The position numbers and the translations under genes were made by a program. A DNA stretch of 64,000 bases, from positions 55,015,239-55,079,238 of the forward strand of contig OV884012.1 of assembly GCA_930367205.1 (NCBI GenBank), read 5' to 3'. This document shows, one piece after another, positions 11,601-23,149 of the stretch. The number at the start of each line of letters is the position of its first letter. The first letter of the stretch is position 1. The notes beneath the pieces were generated by a model. It ran no database searches. It was not told the DNA's origin and worked only from the letters and a program-made list of their open reading frames with translations. This DNA comes from Acanthosoma haemorrhoidale (lineage: Eukaryota; Arthropoda; Insecta; Hemiptera; Acanthosomatidae).

Positions 11601-14600
11601 ACTGTCATTTGCCAACATTAATTATTACAGTGATGCACCTAAATTAATCCTCTTTAGTTAGACATTAGACAAAGCTAAGATAATTTATTTATTGGAGTTG
11701 ATCATTGTCGGGAGCACCGGGGGGGGGGGGGGGGGGGAGATCTCGTTGACCCAGTCACTGCCCAGCGGGTGTCAGAAAGAGATAAATAAATCTGATGGTC
11801 TTTAATCTTTGCAGGCGATCTAGTTGGTGGAGAGCTTAATTGGTATTTATTTATTGATCTGACTCCATGAAATCTTAGAAGATGTGCTTCGACAGTGCAC
11901 TATGTTCAGGAGAAGAGGTACAGACTAGGTATTATAGGTAGTTTTATGTGGTCTTAGAATGACCCTGAGTTCACACTTGGTATCAGAGTAGGGGAAAACT
12001 GTCCGGGTCCCAAAGGCTTGTGTGAACCGGAAAGAAGCAGACTGGACCGCTGGGGGAGATGCTACTAGGTACATTTTGTAAGGCCCCAGAGATCTGCATA
12101 TAAGGGGTCCCTTCCAAGGATATGATAGTTTATCAGGGCAAGGACAGGGAACTCCTCTAGGAAGATCATGGAGACTGACAGTGCTGGACTAAAGCTAGCA
12201 AGGATAAGAAAGAGAGGTACAGAAGTAGTAAAATAAGAAAGCCATGGTTTGAGCAGAGCAACAAGCACCAGTACAGAGAGAAAGAGAGCAGTGTTCACTT
12301 CATGTGTCTGATTCTGACTGTCTGAAAAAGCTCAGAATTTCTGCCTGTTGCTGCGAATAAGAGCTGTTTATTTCTGACAATCATATGATCTTTATTTTGG
12401 TTAATCAGAGATTACACTGCCCACGTTCCTAATGAGCTCTGGCAGTGACCGGATCGTGAACTAGTCCCTTCTCTCTATAATTATGTCGAAGATTTATTGA
12501 TAAAATATGAAAAGGTAGGGGATTGTTTTCTGGTCCATGAAGAAGGTAACTTCTATTTGTTTGTGGTGAAGAATTCGGCACAACAATCATTATTGATTTA
12601 ATTTTAGAAATACTCAAGAGTAATTCATCATTGTAGTGATGATCAAGATATATTAGCAAAAATCAGGTTTTTGTTAATTTATAATGTTCATCCCAGAAGA
12701 TAAAGTTAAGCATGACACCAAAATCTCACATGATTCAAAAACATTTTAAAAGTGATATTGAAACATTTTTTATTATTTTATTATTAAAGTGTGCTTCATC
12801 CATAAGCATCAAGCCTTTTGTCCAAATTTAGATTTTTAATCTACTTCATCAACTTTAATGTTTAAAGAAGTTGGTTGTCATACTGCCGAGCTCTGCCTGA
12901 ATTCTTCTCGGTGCCAAGGGGCAGCTCTGGAATAAGGATGAAGCTAACACTTGAACTTCATTTAGATTTGAAAACTAAACAAGATGGCTGAAAAATGTGA
13001 ATAACAACTCAACTAAGATAAAATATAGCATTCCCACCAAGAATATGTAAATCCGTGAAGTTTAGAGAAGGTTCAAGATATCAGGAGAGATATCTGGTTT
13101 TATAGCACCAATATGATCCACATACAGCAAGAATCACACCAATAAAGGCCGGGTTCCCATATAATTACATCTATTTTTTGCTCAGTGAAGCACTACATTT
13201 TTTTTACTGACAAAAATCTGGTTATTAATTACAATTAATTACTGGTTATCATATTAAGGATAAGGTTTAATACAGTACAAGCAGTGGTTGTCAAAATATG
13301 CCTCAGTGATAGTGAATAGTTTTCACAAGATCATTTAGCAATAATAATGCTAAATAACTATAAAAAAATCTAACTATAGGTAGCTGCAGAAGGTTTCATT
13401 TTGGCCAAAAGAATCGTTATTTTAAAATTAAATAGATCATTAATAATTATCACCTGTTTCACTTTGCCTCCTACATCCAACTGATTGGTTTCATCCAAAA
13501 TTTCTTCTATACTTAAAGGATGATCATCTCCATCTTGATGTCTAGTTTTCATATATTTAACAATCTTAGCCAAAACGCCAAATTTGTACTGAGAGCTACC
13601 TGACATGCCCTTGTAGCTAGACAAAATTTAAATTCATAAGTGTTAGTGAATTTGACAATTATTTTATATAAACATAATAAACTGGTCTTATTAATGATTG
13701 GAGCAAGCATAGTAATTGAGGAATAAACGGGCATGTGTGCATTCAAATTTAATGCTACTGACTTTTGTTCATTACCAACAAGTAAAGAGGCTTTACAGCA
13801 CAAGGGTTTACGAACTTTTGCACAATCTGTCTTTCTTTCCATGCCTCAATTATTATGGTAGCTTTTAAGAATTTTTAACCCAATTGGTTATGAAGTATTA
13901 TATTTTAAAATCGATATGTGGTTGATATGGCGTTTACAGAAAGTGTTAATCTCATCTAACCATTGAACACGTTTTGATGCTGAAAATGAGTACTGGTGCC
14001 TTTTTTTTTTTAAATTTTTTTAGATTTACTAAACTAAACTAGAACTCAAAAACGGAAAGTAATTTTTTAGCTTGTGGATAAAAATCAGTTGCCCATGAAA
14101 TGTAATTCCTGGAAGATAGATACAGATTTATTTAACAGAGGAAATGCCGATAAATTGTAATCATATTTTTTTTTACTTACGTGCCTCCGGAGGTTGGTGG
14201 TTTTGATTTCTTTTTCGGCGGTTCATCTTTAGGAGTGAGAAAGGAATCATCTTTGACTTTTTTCTTTTCAACACTGTAAATAGGAATAATAAAACATTAA
14301 AAAAAAACAAATATCTTATTTGTGTAAATATATATGCACACATACATTACAATAATTTTATTATATAATAGCAAACAAAAATTAATCTATGTTTCTTACT
14401 AAAGATGACTATGAAGACAAGAGGAAATGCCTATGAAAAAAAGACTTAAATGGTGTTGAGTCCATTGCTTTCGACACTGAATAGCATAGCATATACTTAT
14501 GTAATTTTTATTTTGGCACATAGAATTGCAAGACATGCTTCTCGCTGTAAGGTTATAATTTTCAATGTCCCCCTAACCAAATAACAGCTGAAAGTTGGAT

Positions 14601-16473
14601 TACTATAAGGTACAGAAATCTTCATCTTTATTAGTTTTACTTCAACAAGAAAGAATTATTTCAGAGGGACACAAGTGGAGCTACCATGATAGGCCTGACT
14701 TTTGCAGCTGTCATAGTGTATTCATAAATCAGTGATCTGGTTAGATGCTTCGAACACTACACTAATCCTCAGGATAATTTGAGTCATGATGAATCCTGAA
14801 CAGTAAACACGGTATTATTTCCCAGTACCCACTGTTGTGCATGTGAGACTACAAACTTTAGAGATAGTGGTTTGATGAGAACAGTGTTTTTGGGGGGATG
14901 AGTCTAGTCTACTCAACCAAGGGAAAAAAAATATATATAGCTATTTAAGTAAGAAAGTAGTGAATCCAGTTTATAAAACCAAACGAAAGGTTAAGAAGTA
15001 AGAGCATAGTGACAACCATGCCACTACTCAGAGCTATCAACCAACTATGGTAACAGCCTCACTCTGACATGTTTATGCAAAAAGTTTATAATTGTTTCGA
15101 ATTCCTAAAACAAAGGATAAAATAATTTCTATCTTTGTGAGCAAATCTGCACAAGTTTTTCATAGAAATATGTTAAGTAACCTACATTGATTGCCTAGGT
15201 TACCGTAGTGAATGTTGGTGTATCATTGGACATCAGTAAATCATATCACATTATAAAACCAATGAAAACGAGCAACCCACTTCCCAACCAATTATGGGGC
15301 AATCAATAACAGCCCCATAAATACCCATGCCCTTCCAATAGAACTATGGGTATAATAAAACATAAACTATTAAGGGATTAACAGTGTAACTGTTGAGTTA
15401 CAGCTCATCTCTAAAGGTGGGTAGAGACTTGCACCATCCATAGGTAAAGATACTAGGCACAATGGAATTGTGTACTTCCAAACCAGGATAGGCAGGAAAA
15501 TTTTCTTCCCAGGAATCAGATAATCCTTTCAATAAACCCACTGTCTGTTTTTCTGAAACCTGTTTAATTTGTTGTGACACTTTAAGTGTAGGGACTAGCA
15601 TAATAGACATATTTCTTGCCGTAACTGTGGCAGGTTATTTTGATGTTTATAGTTTCCTGTCTAATTACCACGTATAGTTTGTGGACTAATTACCAATAGG
15701 TAATTTAATAAAAGGCTCAAATTTAAAATGGTCTTCTGGACCTTAGAAAAATGATTCTTTCAATGGAAGAGTTCACATGAACAACGGTCCATGTTACATT
15801 TTAAGTTAAAGTTATCAAGTTTCTTCAGAAACCAACAGATTTAAGTTGTTATATAACTGCTGGAATGGTGAATTATTCAACTGGAACAATGGTCTACATT
15901 GCATAGGGAAAATCAAGGGAAGCTACAAAGTACGTCATTAAATCAAAAAGGAAATTTTGCAAAAATGTAACACAGACTGTTATTCGGGAAGTCATCAAAT
16001 CCATGGCTTAGAATGTTCAGAGTGATTGTAAGTAATGCTCATGAGCATCATGTCTTGGTTTTTTTAAATAACAGTCAACTCCCTAGTCTTCTTTCTATTG
16101 GTATACTTGTCTACACGAGTGGTTTTGACAGTCTACACTGTCATTATAAACTGCTGAGGCATATTTGAGCTGGTGGTTCACCGAGTTTTCACTGAGCAAA
16201 AAGAAAAAGGAAATATGTACATTCAAAAGAAAGTGGTACATCTGCTATTTGCAATGGTGATAATAATTTCTTTCCGTCCCTGGCTTTGACAAATTCTATT
16301 GGGATAAAAATGTCAACTTATGCTATAGTAAGAGATACTCCGAAAAAGTATCTGGATATCCAAAATGTAACATAAGATTAATAAAAAATTATTTAACTTA
16401 AAGTAACTTACGCAGGTGTGCTTAGAGCTCTCTTCTTAAACAGCTCCCTTTCTCTTAAAAGGGCTGGATCCAT
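5666..16473 (-). CDS. GTF2E2: Transcription initiation factor IIE subunit beta
   Basis: TFIIE-beta pairs with TFIIE-alpha, recruits and stimulates TFIIH at the RNA polymerase II preinitiation complex, and helps promoter opening in the nucleus. Six coding exons (minus strand): 16473-16412, 14273-14181, 13616-13454, 11403-11203, 10372-10199 and 5815-5666. All borders are GT/AG and all phases agree, giving 280 residues (human about 291). The start is the ATG at 16473 (context AAAATGG), matching the family N-terminus [20 protein letters not shown]. Residues 22-52 form a Lys-rich linker. From residue 61, [19 protein letters not shown] opens the first winged helix; exon 4 (107-173) holds the second, with [15 protein letters not shown]. 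Exon 5 carries [19 protein letters not shown], and exon 6 encodes the basic C-terminus with NEHLADVL. Introns are 2138, 564, 2050, 830 and 4383 bp. Intron 5 contains an LTR element beginning next to the exon 5 donor. No frameshift or stop was seen, so the gene looks functional. Confidence 0.97.
6100..6850. repeat. Possible MITE-like element with TGACAG-rich inverted ends (GTF2E2 intron 5)
   Basis: The left end (about 6107-6185) and the reverse complement of the right end (about 6785-6845) share blocks such as ACACTG-TGACAGT and ACTATCA, with several TGACAG/CTGTCA hexamers. The inverted ends are imperfect, roughly 30-40 bp. The interior (6190-6780) shows no coding signal. A short non-autonomous DNA element is the simplest reading, but no target duplication could be fixed. 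Confidence 0.35.
7004..7748 (+). repeat. Left (5') LTR
   Basis: 745 bp, starting TGTATGATATTTTAATG and ending TATTTGAATA. It does not end in the usual CA. It carries AATAAA near 7603 shortly before a CCTTTTGCCAGAA block. It matches 9440-10188 almost base for base. Confidence 0.9.
7751..7770 (+). other. Primer-binding site of the LTR element
   Basis: TGGCGCCCGCCAAACAGGCA begins two bases after the LTR. The TGGCGCC start is typical of retroelement sites complementary to a tRNA 3' end; the exact tRNA is not determined. Confidence 0.7.
7909..8667 (+). CDS. Gag-like protein of the non-autonomous LTR element
   Basis: An intact 252-codon frame from ATG to TAA in the first third of the element interior, the usual place of gag. 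The protein is highly charged and rich in Lys, Asn and Glu. Residues 1-75 look like a long helical or coiled-coil segment ([20 protein letters not shown] and onward). Residues 76-108 are three copies of an 11-residue repeat, [11 protein letters not shown] with small changes, encoded by 33-bp tandem repeats at 8134-8232. The C-terminal half (from about residue 140) is Lys-rich and contains FWAIEYNF near the end. No CCHC zinc knuckle, protease or polymerase motif is visible, so gag is inferred from position and composition, not from homology. An open frame in a recent insertion suggests it may still be translated. Confidence 0.6.
   Translation: MESVSESSQGKSRIERMFELMLEKTKLMFKENVEENERNLEEKIKNVHNKFYKIVEERNKKFKENNRYSSEKFNENKRSTDEQCNKNKRSTDEQCNENKRTTDEQCNENKPNLQNSSKESNVQLEEKIHTFKMEIKFEKKITCINNKPVIDPDEIKIINSHNKLETQQFKKSDPKEIINKIKSTMVKILNKKKLEFKILCHFSEIPLCEFSENNLKINRRKDFKNNFSDTFWAIEYNFKKKRKKELYFIITK
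8766..9235 (+). repeat. Diverged tandem repeats in the LTR-element interior
   Basis: Three to four copies of a 130-160 bp unit start near 8766, 8895, 9050 and 9213. Each contains blocks close to GAAATTTAAAGTTTATTATA, AAAGTTGAAAATA-GGTAAA and ATAACATCAATCAG. They are non-coding, lie downstream of the gag-like frame, and fill the space where pol would be. Confidence 0.6.
9440..10188 (+). repeat. Right (3') LTR
   Basis: 749 bp, same ends as the left LTR apart from one extra T near the start. It is followed by ATATAT and then, at 10198, by the donor GT of GTF2E2 exon 5 on the opposite strand. Confidence 0.9.
11700..12420 (+). repeat. Interspersed repeat with copia-type primer-site motif (GTF2E2 intron 3)
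   Basis: This stretch has a 19-G run at 11719-11737 and then sequence clearly related to 23150-23700. Shared blocks include TCACACT(T/C)GG, GAACCGGAAAGA, ACCG-TTGGGGAG, and CTAGGAAG followed by GGAG-CTGACA. At about 11978 it reads TGGTATCAGAG, the motif complementary to initiator-Met tRNA used by copia-type elements, just where an LTR/leader junction could lie. No pol sequence or paired LTR is visible. Call it a decayed, possibly copia-related repeat. Confidence 0.5.
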
Positions 16474-18479
16474 TTTCGCTTCTTTCTATGAATTTAAGGA
16501 TGAATAAAGTACAGAAATATTTCACGCAACAACAATAAGCAGAAGTATAACATGGAAGTAACCTTTCCTAATAAATAAACCTTCTGTTTGCCGTTTTGTA
16601 GTGCGCTCTGTTGGCTGTTTAGAGTACTAGAAGATCCTTCTAATATAACGTTCTTTCTTACTAGTTTTGCAAGCTTTAGTGATTTTGCATATTTTGGTTC
16701 TAAGTTCGAACAAACCTATAACTTATAGAAATATTAAAATTATTATATGCTAAGGAACCTAAATTATCCCAGGAAAATAACGTTTAATGAAATGATGGTG
16801 TTTTTTGCAGGGGCATGAAAACTTGATTTATTGTAAAGCCCTTTAGGAACAATTGTAGAATTGCAAAGCGAAATTGAAATTAGCAAAAGTTAATGATTTT
16901 TACTTTTTTATAAAAACTTGTTTTGATTTTCTTGATATAATAATTTTTATTGATTTCATTTCATTTTGCTACTTTTATTAGTTGATTTATTAGTATTGAA
17001 GTTTTCCTTTAAAAAGAAACGACACCTGTGGGAAAAATAGAATTTTTTTTGATATTTGTTATTTACAACAGTACTTACAAATTCGGTCTGGAGCAAAGCT
17101 AAAATTTAACATTGTGGAAATCATTTATTATATATGTTTACATATCATTTACACTAATTATAATTTATGTTGGTTATTACTGATTCTACTTTTGCTCTAA
17201 ACTAAGATGCACATTCATAAATCGGCTCCGCTCTATGACTATAGAGCATGGCTTGTCATCGACTCCAGTTGCAGAAATCTTCAAACTTTTGTGACCAATG
17301 CCTAAGATCTACACTTGGAATATGTTATATGTTAAGGAAAAGATGATCCAACTGGAGACGGTGCAAATTGAGCAAATATTGATAAAAACTGTAAGCATTC
17401 CAAAATAGGTATAGTTGGGAAACCCACTAAGTCGTAAAAACTTTTCCTATTAGGTAGAAAAATACATTTTGAAAAAGTATTATAAAAAATATAGCCACTG
17501 CTTTCAAAAAGATTTGAGAGCCACCAGTGAAGGAGATATAGAGATTCCTATAGTTTACTCTAAAACTTTTTTTTATGTGATAATTTCAAATTTATGTACA
17601 CACAACGGAACTCAACAAAGAAGAAATTTTTGTAATTTATTGTATACCATTTAAGAAGAACAAATCTGAAACTATTACCAAAACAATATTCAACTCGAGA
17701 GAGAACTGGATAACAGTACAAAATAATAAAAAAAAATCCGATGGGATAAAGTCCCCTATGAATAATAATAATGTACAAATGATAAATTCTCTTTTGGTCA
17801 ACAAAAAGAACTATTACTTCATGAAAAAAATGACAAAGTAAAATAACTTCAGTTAGTAAATAAAGTCATAGATGGACCTATAGTTAAGAAACAAAAAAAC
17901 AAAATGATTTAATGAACACCTTTAAATGAATAAAAAATAAACTAACATACTAGCTAAATATAGAATAGGTTTTTACCTTTACAGATATAAAACTAAGGAA
18001 TGCGCAAGCGAAAAATCTGAACGCATATAGTAAACAATTAAATAAAAATAGAAATGCTAAAAATATAATATAATGAATAAATTGTTCCTAAACTAGTAAG
18101 TGTCTGCCTGGATAGTGAAGAGGTTGGAATAGGAGGGGTTTGAAGGTTCCTAAGATGAAGCATGGCAGATATTAAAAGTTAGAGATTTCTGATATTAGTG
18201 GACCGAGTGAGGAAGGAACGATCAGATGCTTCAGTTTTGGGGGCGGGAGTATGCAGCACAGAGAGGCTGGATTTTGTGTTCCAGGAGTAGACTGAAGATT
18301 TTAACTGCAGAATATTGTGTCTAATAGGAAGATGATGAGCATTAATGGTTTGGAAAAGGTAAGAAAAGAGGAACTATTGTGCAAAGAAGAAGGGGAAAAG
18401 ACACTCTAACTCGGCATAGAGGTGAAAGACATGGGAGCACTGCTGAGTCTCAAAAACGAATCTAAAGAAGCAATTCATG
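16474..18479. other. Upstream region of GTF2E2; no feature recognised
   Basis: The promoter and 5' UTR of GTF2E2 should lie at the left edge of this stretch (16474 to roughly 16750). No clear TATA box or initiator could be chosen. The remainder is AT-rich with only short ORFs that look random. Confidence 0.4.
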
Positions 18480-19600
18480 ATTCACTTCAACTTATCTCTG
18501 AGCTCCTCCGAGAGAACCCCCATTCACCACACAAGTATAGCCAAAGTGAGGAAGGATATAGGGAGTAGACGTATAGGCTGGGGGGAGCAGATTGTGAGAG
18601 CAATGGAATAGTTGGAGGGTACCTATTAGCTGACAGGAACTTTAGGAAATATGTTGGTTCTAAGAGAGGGGTGGTCCATGGTATCAAACAGTTTGGGTCA
18701 ATATAGGAGAGTTAGGACTGTTAGTTTTTATTGATCAATAGCGATATGAATGTGGATTGAAATAGTCTTTCATGAGGTTTGGAGAGATTAGAAAGGATAG
18801 ATATTGAGCCATAGTCTTTGGTTAATAATGTAGGGTTAGGATTTTTTTTTGTTTAAGGATTGGACTAAGAATTTTTCTCAAGAAGCAAGATAGAATGAAT
18901 TTTCGAGGGAAACATTCAAAATGGGGAAAAAATAGGGCGACAAAGGGGGAGAAATAGGATATGAATAGGCAGGATAACTGGAAGGTATAGTTTTATTAAC
19001 GTAACAGGAATTCTGTCAGGACTAGTAGCATTGGTATGTGGTATCATTACAGAGTGATATAAAGTATTTGGGAGAGATAAAGTTAAAATAAAAATTATTG
19101 CCATGAAATGAGGGCTCGAAAGTTCTAAAGGATGAGGGAGAAGTTGAAATGTTTGAGGAGGCAGATACAAAATATGAATTCAGTTCATAAGGTGAAACTG
19201 GAATTTCTCTTTAGAGTAAGAACCAGAGGGACATCACAGAGGGAGTGTTTTGGAAGGAGTTGCCATTTTGATTTGGTATCAGGAGCAGAAAAGAGGGCTT
19301 CATAGAAGTACTTGGACTTAGCCCGCCGGACTTTAACCTGGGTAAAGTTGTGGTGTACTCTGAACACCTGATAGTCATCTTCAAGCCTTGTGCGACTGAA
19401 ATTTCTTGACGTCTCATGCATTGCTTGCAAATCTCTGATATAGCATATTCACTGAGCAGGCCAGCGATGAGAGGTAGACAATTTTTGGAAGGCGTCGGCA
19501 TTAAGGATATTAAAAAGGTTGGCAGTGAGGATGTCCACCATTGGACAGCTTGCTTGAATGTGATTGCTCCATTGTAGAAAAAATAACAGTTCACAAAATT
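18480..19600 (-). mobile_element. Decayed non-LTR retrotransposon (linker and RT start)
   Basis: Read on the minus strand, 19430-19185 encodes the typical segment between endonuclease and reverse transcriptase: FRVHHNFTQVKVRRAKSKYF followed by KSKWQLLPK. Further down, ATSPDRIPVTLIK with a later proline-rich SL..P segment matches the first RT block, and SILSNLSKPHERLF (about 18770) matches the block usually read as S-L-LS-V-SK--ERL. Stops and frameshifts split the parts. No terminal repeats or poly(A) tail were found. The clade is uncertain. Confidence 0.5.
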
Positions 19601-19924
19601 TTATGAATAGGCAATGTTGTTGGTTCAGGAAACTCTAAACTGGATTAGGATTTGCTGTTGGCACAAATAATGAGATACAACACACTAATACTTACGTTTG
19701 TAGTATGCAACAAACAACAGCACTTTTGGTGGCTTACAAGTGAAATTACTCAATTCTTTTTTATGACGGATAAAATAATTTTTACAAAATTTATCAAAAG
19801 TAGTCTTCCCTGTAAACATATACGATTGACTTACCAGCTTGCCGCAACTTTGGCTAGGTGTGATTAATTGTCTAGTTGATACGAAGATCAGTGGTCTTGC
19901 AATTAAGAAAAAAATTCGATTATA

Positions 19925-20127
19925 ATTTTGTTATTGAAATCATATATTTTTTTCCAGCTCCGCGTTTGTTTCTTAAAGCCTTATTAAATGATTGTGAAAC
20001 ACTACTTGGTATTTCTAACAAAAAATGCTTCATTGTGTTTACTGGGAGAAGTGCGTTAAAAATGAAAATAAAATGTAAATAGCTTAACTACTAATAAAAA
20101 AATTTGAAAAGCAAACGAAGTTATTTT
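19925..20127 (+). repeat. Exon-like 200-bp direct repeat, copy 1
   Basis: Nearly identical to 21085-21286, with a few substitutions. Each copy holds a pyrimidine tract and ag (ATTTTTTTCCAG) followed by an open frame of about 40 codons, starting PRLFLKALLNDCETLLG and ending KMKIKCK then TAG. The frame is kept in both copies, with one Arg/Ile change. It resembles a terminal exon, but no partner exon was found. Confidence 0.75.
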
Positions 20128-20599
20128 TTTATATAAAAAATTGATTTTTATAGGATAGCTTTAAAAAAATTATTTTTGCACAATTAAGTAGGCCATTTTC
20201 TGGCTGATATGCGACTTCGGAAATCTTCAATGTTAAAGAAACGTGACAGTTTTTCAAATTTCACTCTGTTTTCACACATTCTTCCCATTATCATATCAAT
20301 AAAACATAACCTAGCGTAATTAACTATATCTTGAACGTTTCAGAACTATAGGATTATATTTACAACCAGTTTTGTAGGCACTAATCTCGGTAGATAATCC
20401 AAAACAGTCAGATAAAAAATATGCACAAGTCCTCTATTGTCACCTTCACTTTCCGTGCTCATCATGTTTTGCTTTTCAATCAAAACATTCCTGCGAAATC
20501 TTAAACGATCTATCCGTAATTGATTAGTTATAAGAACTCATAATAGACAAGAGACTTACATTTGGCTTCCATATCACGTCCAAACAATAACAAACTAAC

Positions 20600-20985
20600 A
20601 GACGATTCGACTGTTTTTTTTTGGCCTCATGGACAATCTTTCTGAATTGACCGTTAAAAACAAGATGCTGATCTTCAAAACGACATTCAAACCTACCTGG
20701 TCCTATGGAATAGAAGTCTGGGGAGTTCCAAACACTCCAATATTCTTTGACTTCTAATAATTCAGAATCCTTCCCAAGATAGAAAATGCTCCCTTCTGTA
20801 TCAACAATTGAACCCTTTTGACCTCAACATCGCATTCATTCAATTCTAGCCATCTCTGCAAACCGAACTTCCCATTCCGCCTCCCAGCCATTCTAATCCT
20901 TCTGCTAATGCTCCATACTCTCATGACATATACGGAAACCCAGGGTGATACCTAAAGCGGAGGTTGCCTAGAGGCCTTTTCGAAA
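20600..20985 (+). mobile_element. Jockey-type non-LTR retrotransposon 3' fragment
   Basis: Between the two direct repeats, the plus strand encodes FKTTFKPTWSYGIEVWG, the conserved Jockey segment (KPIWTYGIELWG), then frameshifted pieces of the region with DLNI and an Arg-rich end. It is 5'-truncated with several stops, and diverged from the copies at 31 and 46 kb. Confidence 0.6.
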
Positions 20986-21084
20986 CCAGCTAGCATTTTC
21001 CCGTCGTGCGCTTCATAGAATGGTGATCATTAAAGTAAGCAGTTAAATGGTTTTGGCTGTTTTTTTTCCATCCTAAAAAGTATT

Positions 21085-21286
21085 TTGTTATTGAAATCAT
21101 ATATTTTTTTCCAGCTCCGCGTTTGTTTCTTAAAGCCTTATTAAATGATTGTGAAACACTACTTGGTATTTCTAACAAAAAATGCTTCATTGTGTTTACT
21201 GGGATTAGTGCGTTAAAAATGAAAATAAAATGTAAATAGCTTAACTACTAATAAAAAAACTTGAAAAGCAAACGAAGTTATTTTTT
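21085..21286 (+). repeat. Exon-like 200-bp direct repeat, copy 2
   Basis: Second copy of the 19925-20127 module, 1160 bp downstream in the same orientation, with about 98% identity by eye. The differences include GGGAGAAGT versus GGGATTAGT. Confidence 0.75.
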
Positions 21287-21429
21287 TTAAAAGTAACAAG
21301 ACGTTAAAAATTTAAGTTCTGTAAACTGCTTAAAATACTATGTATTGATTCCATGTGAATATTTCAATAAAGGTATACACATACAATAAAAAACAAAAAT
21401 GTGAAGCCGAAAGGTAGCAGAAAAGGGAT

Positions 21430-22208
21430 ATACTTTTCATTTGGTTTTCTATTTTACTTGTTTGAACGAAACAATTTTTCCCCGTTTCCTAGTACTGGCT
21501 AAAACAATAATTTTTAAAAGATGGAGAGGGCAGTTTATTTCTTTTTCGCTTGATGGCGGGTGACTTTTCGAGGCATATGAAACAGCGGGGCAGAGGAATT
21601 GGAAGGCAACGAGGTCTAAATGGCGCGGCAAGCCATATGTAATGGCCGAGAGACCGTTAATCAAAGGCTACCTCGATGGCCAGTTTTGAAAATAACCAGC
21701 CGGCAATTTTTTTTTTCCTTGCCGCGACGTGGGGGTATGTTTCTAGCCTTGGGACAGAATATATTCGGGGTGGAAACACAAACGGCTCTTTTTAATTTCG
21801 GCATTTCGCATAGAAATCAAGTTTTCATCAAACGGAATACAGTTATAAAACCCAGACCATTATTTACTTTTAATTAATATCCTACCTTTTCACCTCCTAT
21901 CTATTCCACAAGGCTTTTTTTGCTTTTTGTGGCGGTGTTTAATGGCTTTAATAAAGTTTTCCAATACTCCATCTAGCAAATCGCTGCTTCATATATGTGA
22001 AATTTTTCATACTAAACACATATTGAAGGTAGATGAAGAACACACATGTGTTATTTTCCCTTTAGTCCCGATAACGATAAAATGTAGTTGTTGGCGTGCT
22101 TGGAAAGTCTCGTTTCCCAGGATAGGGATACGATATAGGGATAAATAGGACTCCCCTTAGTGAAAGGCAGCCATCAATCCAAAATAATTTTCCTTTTATT
22201 TTTCCCAC
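21430..22208. other. Balanced-composition island, possibly regulatory
   Basis: Around 21520-21800 the base composition rises well above the AT-rich surroundings, with words such as AATGGCCGAGAGACCGTTAATC and GCGCGGCAAGCC. The 85-codon frame at 21620-21877 shows no recognisable domain. It could be a conserved non-coding element or exon remnant. The rest is featureless. Confidence 0.25.
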
Positions 22209-22209
22209 A

Positions 22210-22535
22210 TCCTATTTTTTATAAGTTTGAGAGCTAAGGGGGAAAAATAAAAAAAAAAAATCCCAGTCTTGGCCATTTCATTATACTTTAACTGAATAAT
22301 CAACTACTGTAGTAGTCATTATGGGTAGTGACTTATCCTTTGTGCGAAATTGAGATGTAATATCCTCTATACACTTCAAATAACAAAAACATATTAGTCT
22401 AAACGACAACCTCGCCTACCTCGTTTAACATGCATTATTTAGACAATGGCTTATTTTGGTGATAAATAGGTTTAACTTAACTTAAAAATATATATTTTTT
22501 TTTTTCTAAGCTCTCAAACTTATAAAATAAATTAT
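22210..22535. repeat. Short foldback element
   Basis: TTATAAGTTTGAGAGCT at 22219-22235 occurs as its perfect reverse complement at 22509-22525. Flanking A- and T-rich arms extend the pairing to roughly 35 bp. The enclosed 270 bp has no coding signal. A MITE-like foldback is the likely identity. A1-5 T microsatellites (TAAA and TAAAA repeats, about 22550-22600) follow at once. Confidence 0.5.
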
Positions 22536-23149
22536 AAATAATATATATAAATAAATAAATAAATAAAATAAAATAAAATAAAATAAAAGAATATAAAATA
22601 AAATATTGTTCCATAAATCACTATCCTTTCATAGTGGGTTACTTAGTGATAATAATCTTCGATACAACAATTACTACTACATTGAACTCTTCTATCTGGG
22701 CAATGGGTAATTGGGTGATTATAGTGGGTAAGTGCTGGTTGTGGATTGCAGGTTGTATAGCAAAAAAAAACTAAACAGAAAAGACAGACGGGTGAAAAGA
22801 AAAGGTTTCTTATTTTTATAAATCCATCAAACCTCATATAAATTATCTCTCCACGTAGTCTTATGATTCTACGTCTCTTCCAGACCCACCTCATTATTGC
22901 TCTTAGCGTCCTTCTGTACTCTATATGCCTACTGATCCTCGCCCTTCTTATATGGATTCGCTGACAACACAACCATCCTCCCCTACCACCCTGACCCCAC
23001 CCTAGCCATAGCTTATACCATTAGCTCTTTTACAACACTGGCTCTCCAAATGGGGATTTAAATCAAGGGGTTCGAGATGTCTCGAGTGGATGACCTTGAC
23101 GATGTGACGGGTAACATGTGTGATCTATCTGAATCCATTTTATTTTGAT

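Noticed and set aside
22643..22972. 109-codon minus frame with an Arg-rich N-terminal half
   Set aside because: No domain, no splice context and no start context; its composition reflects the local sequence only.
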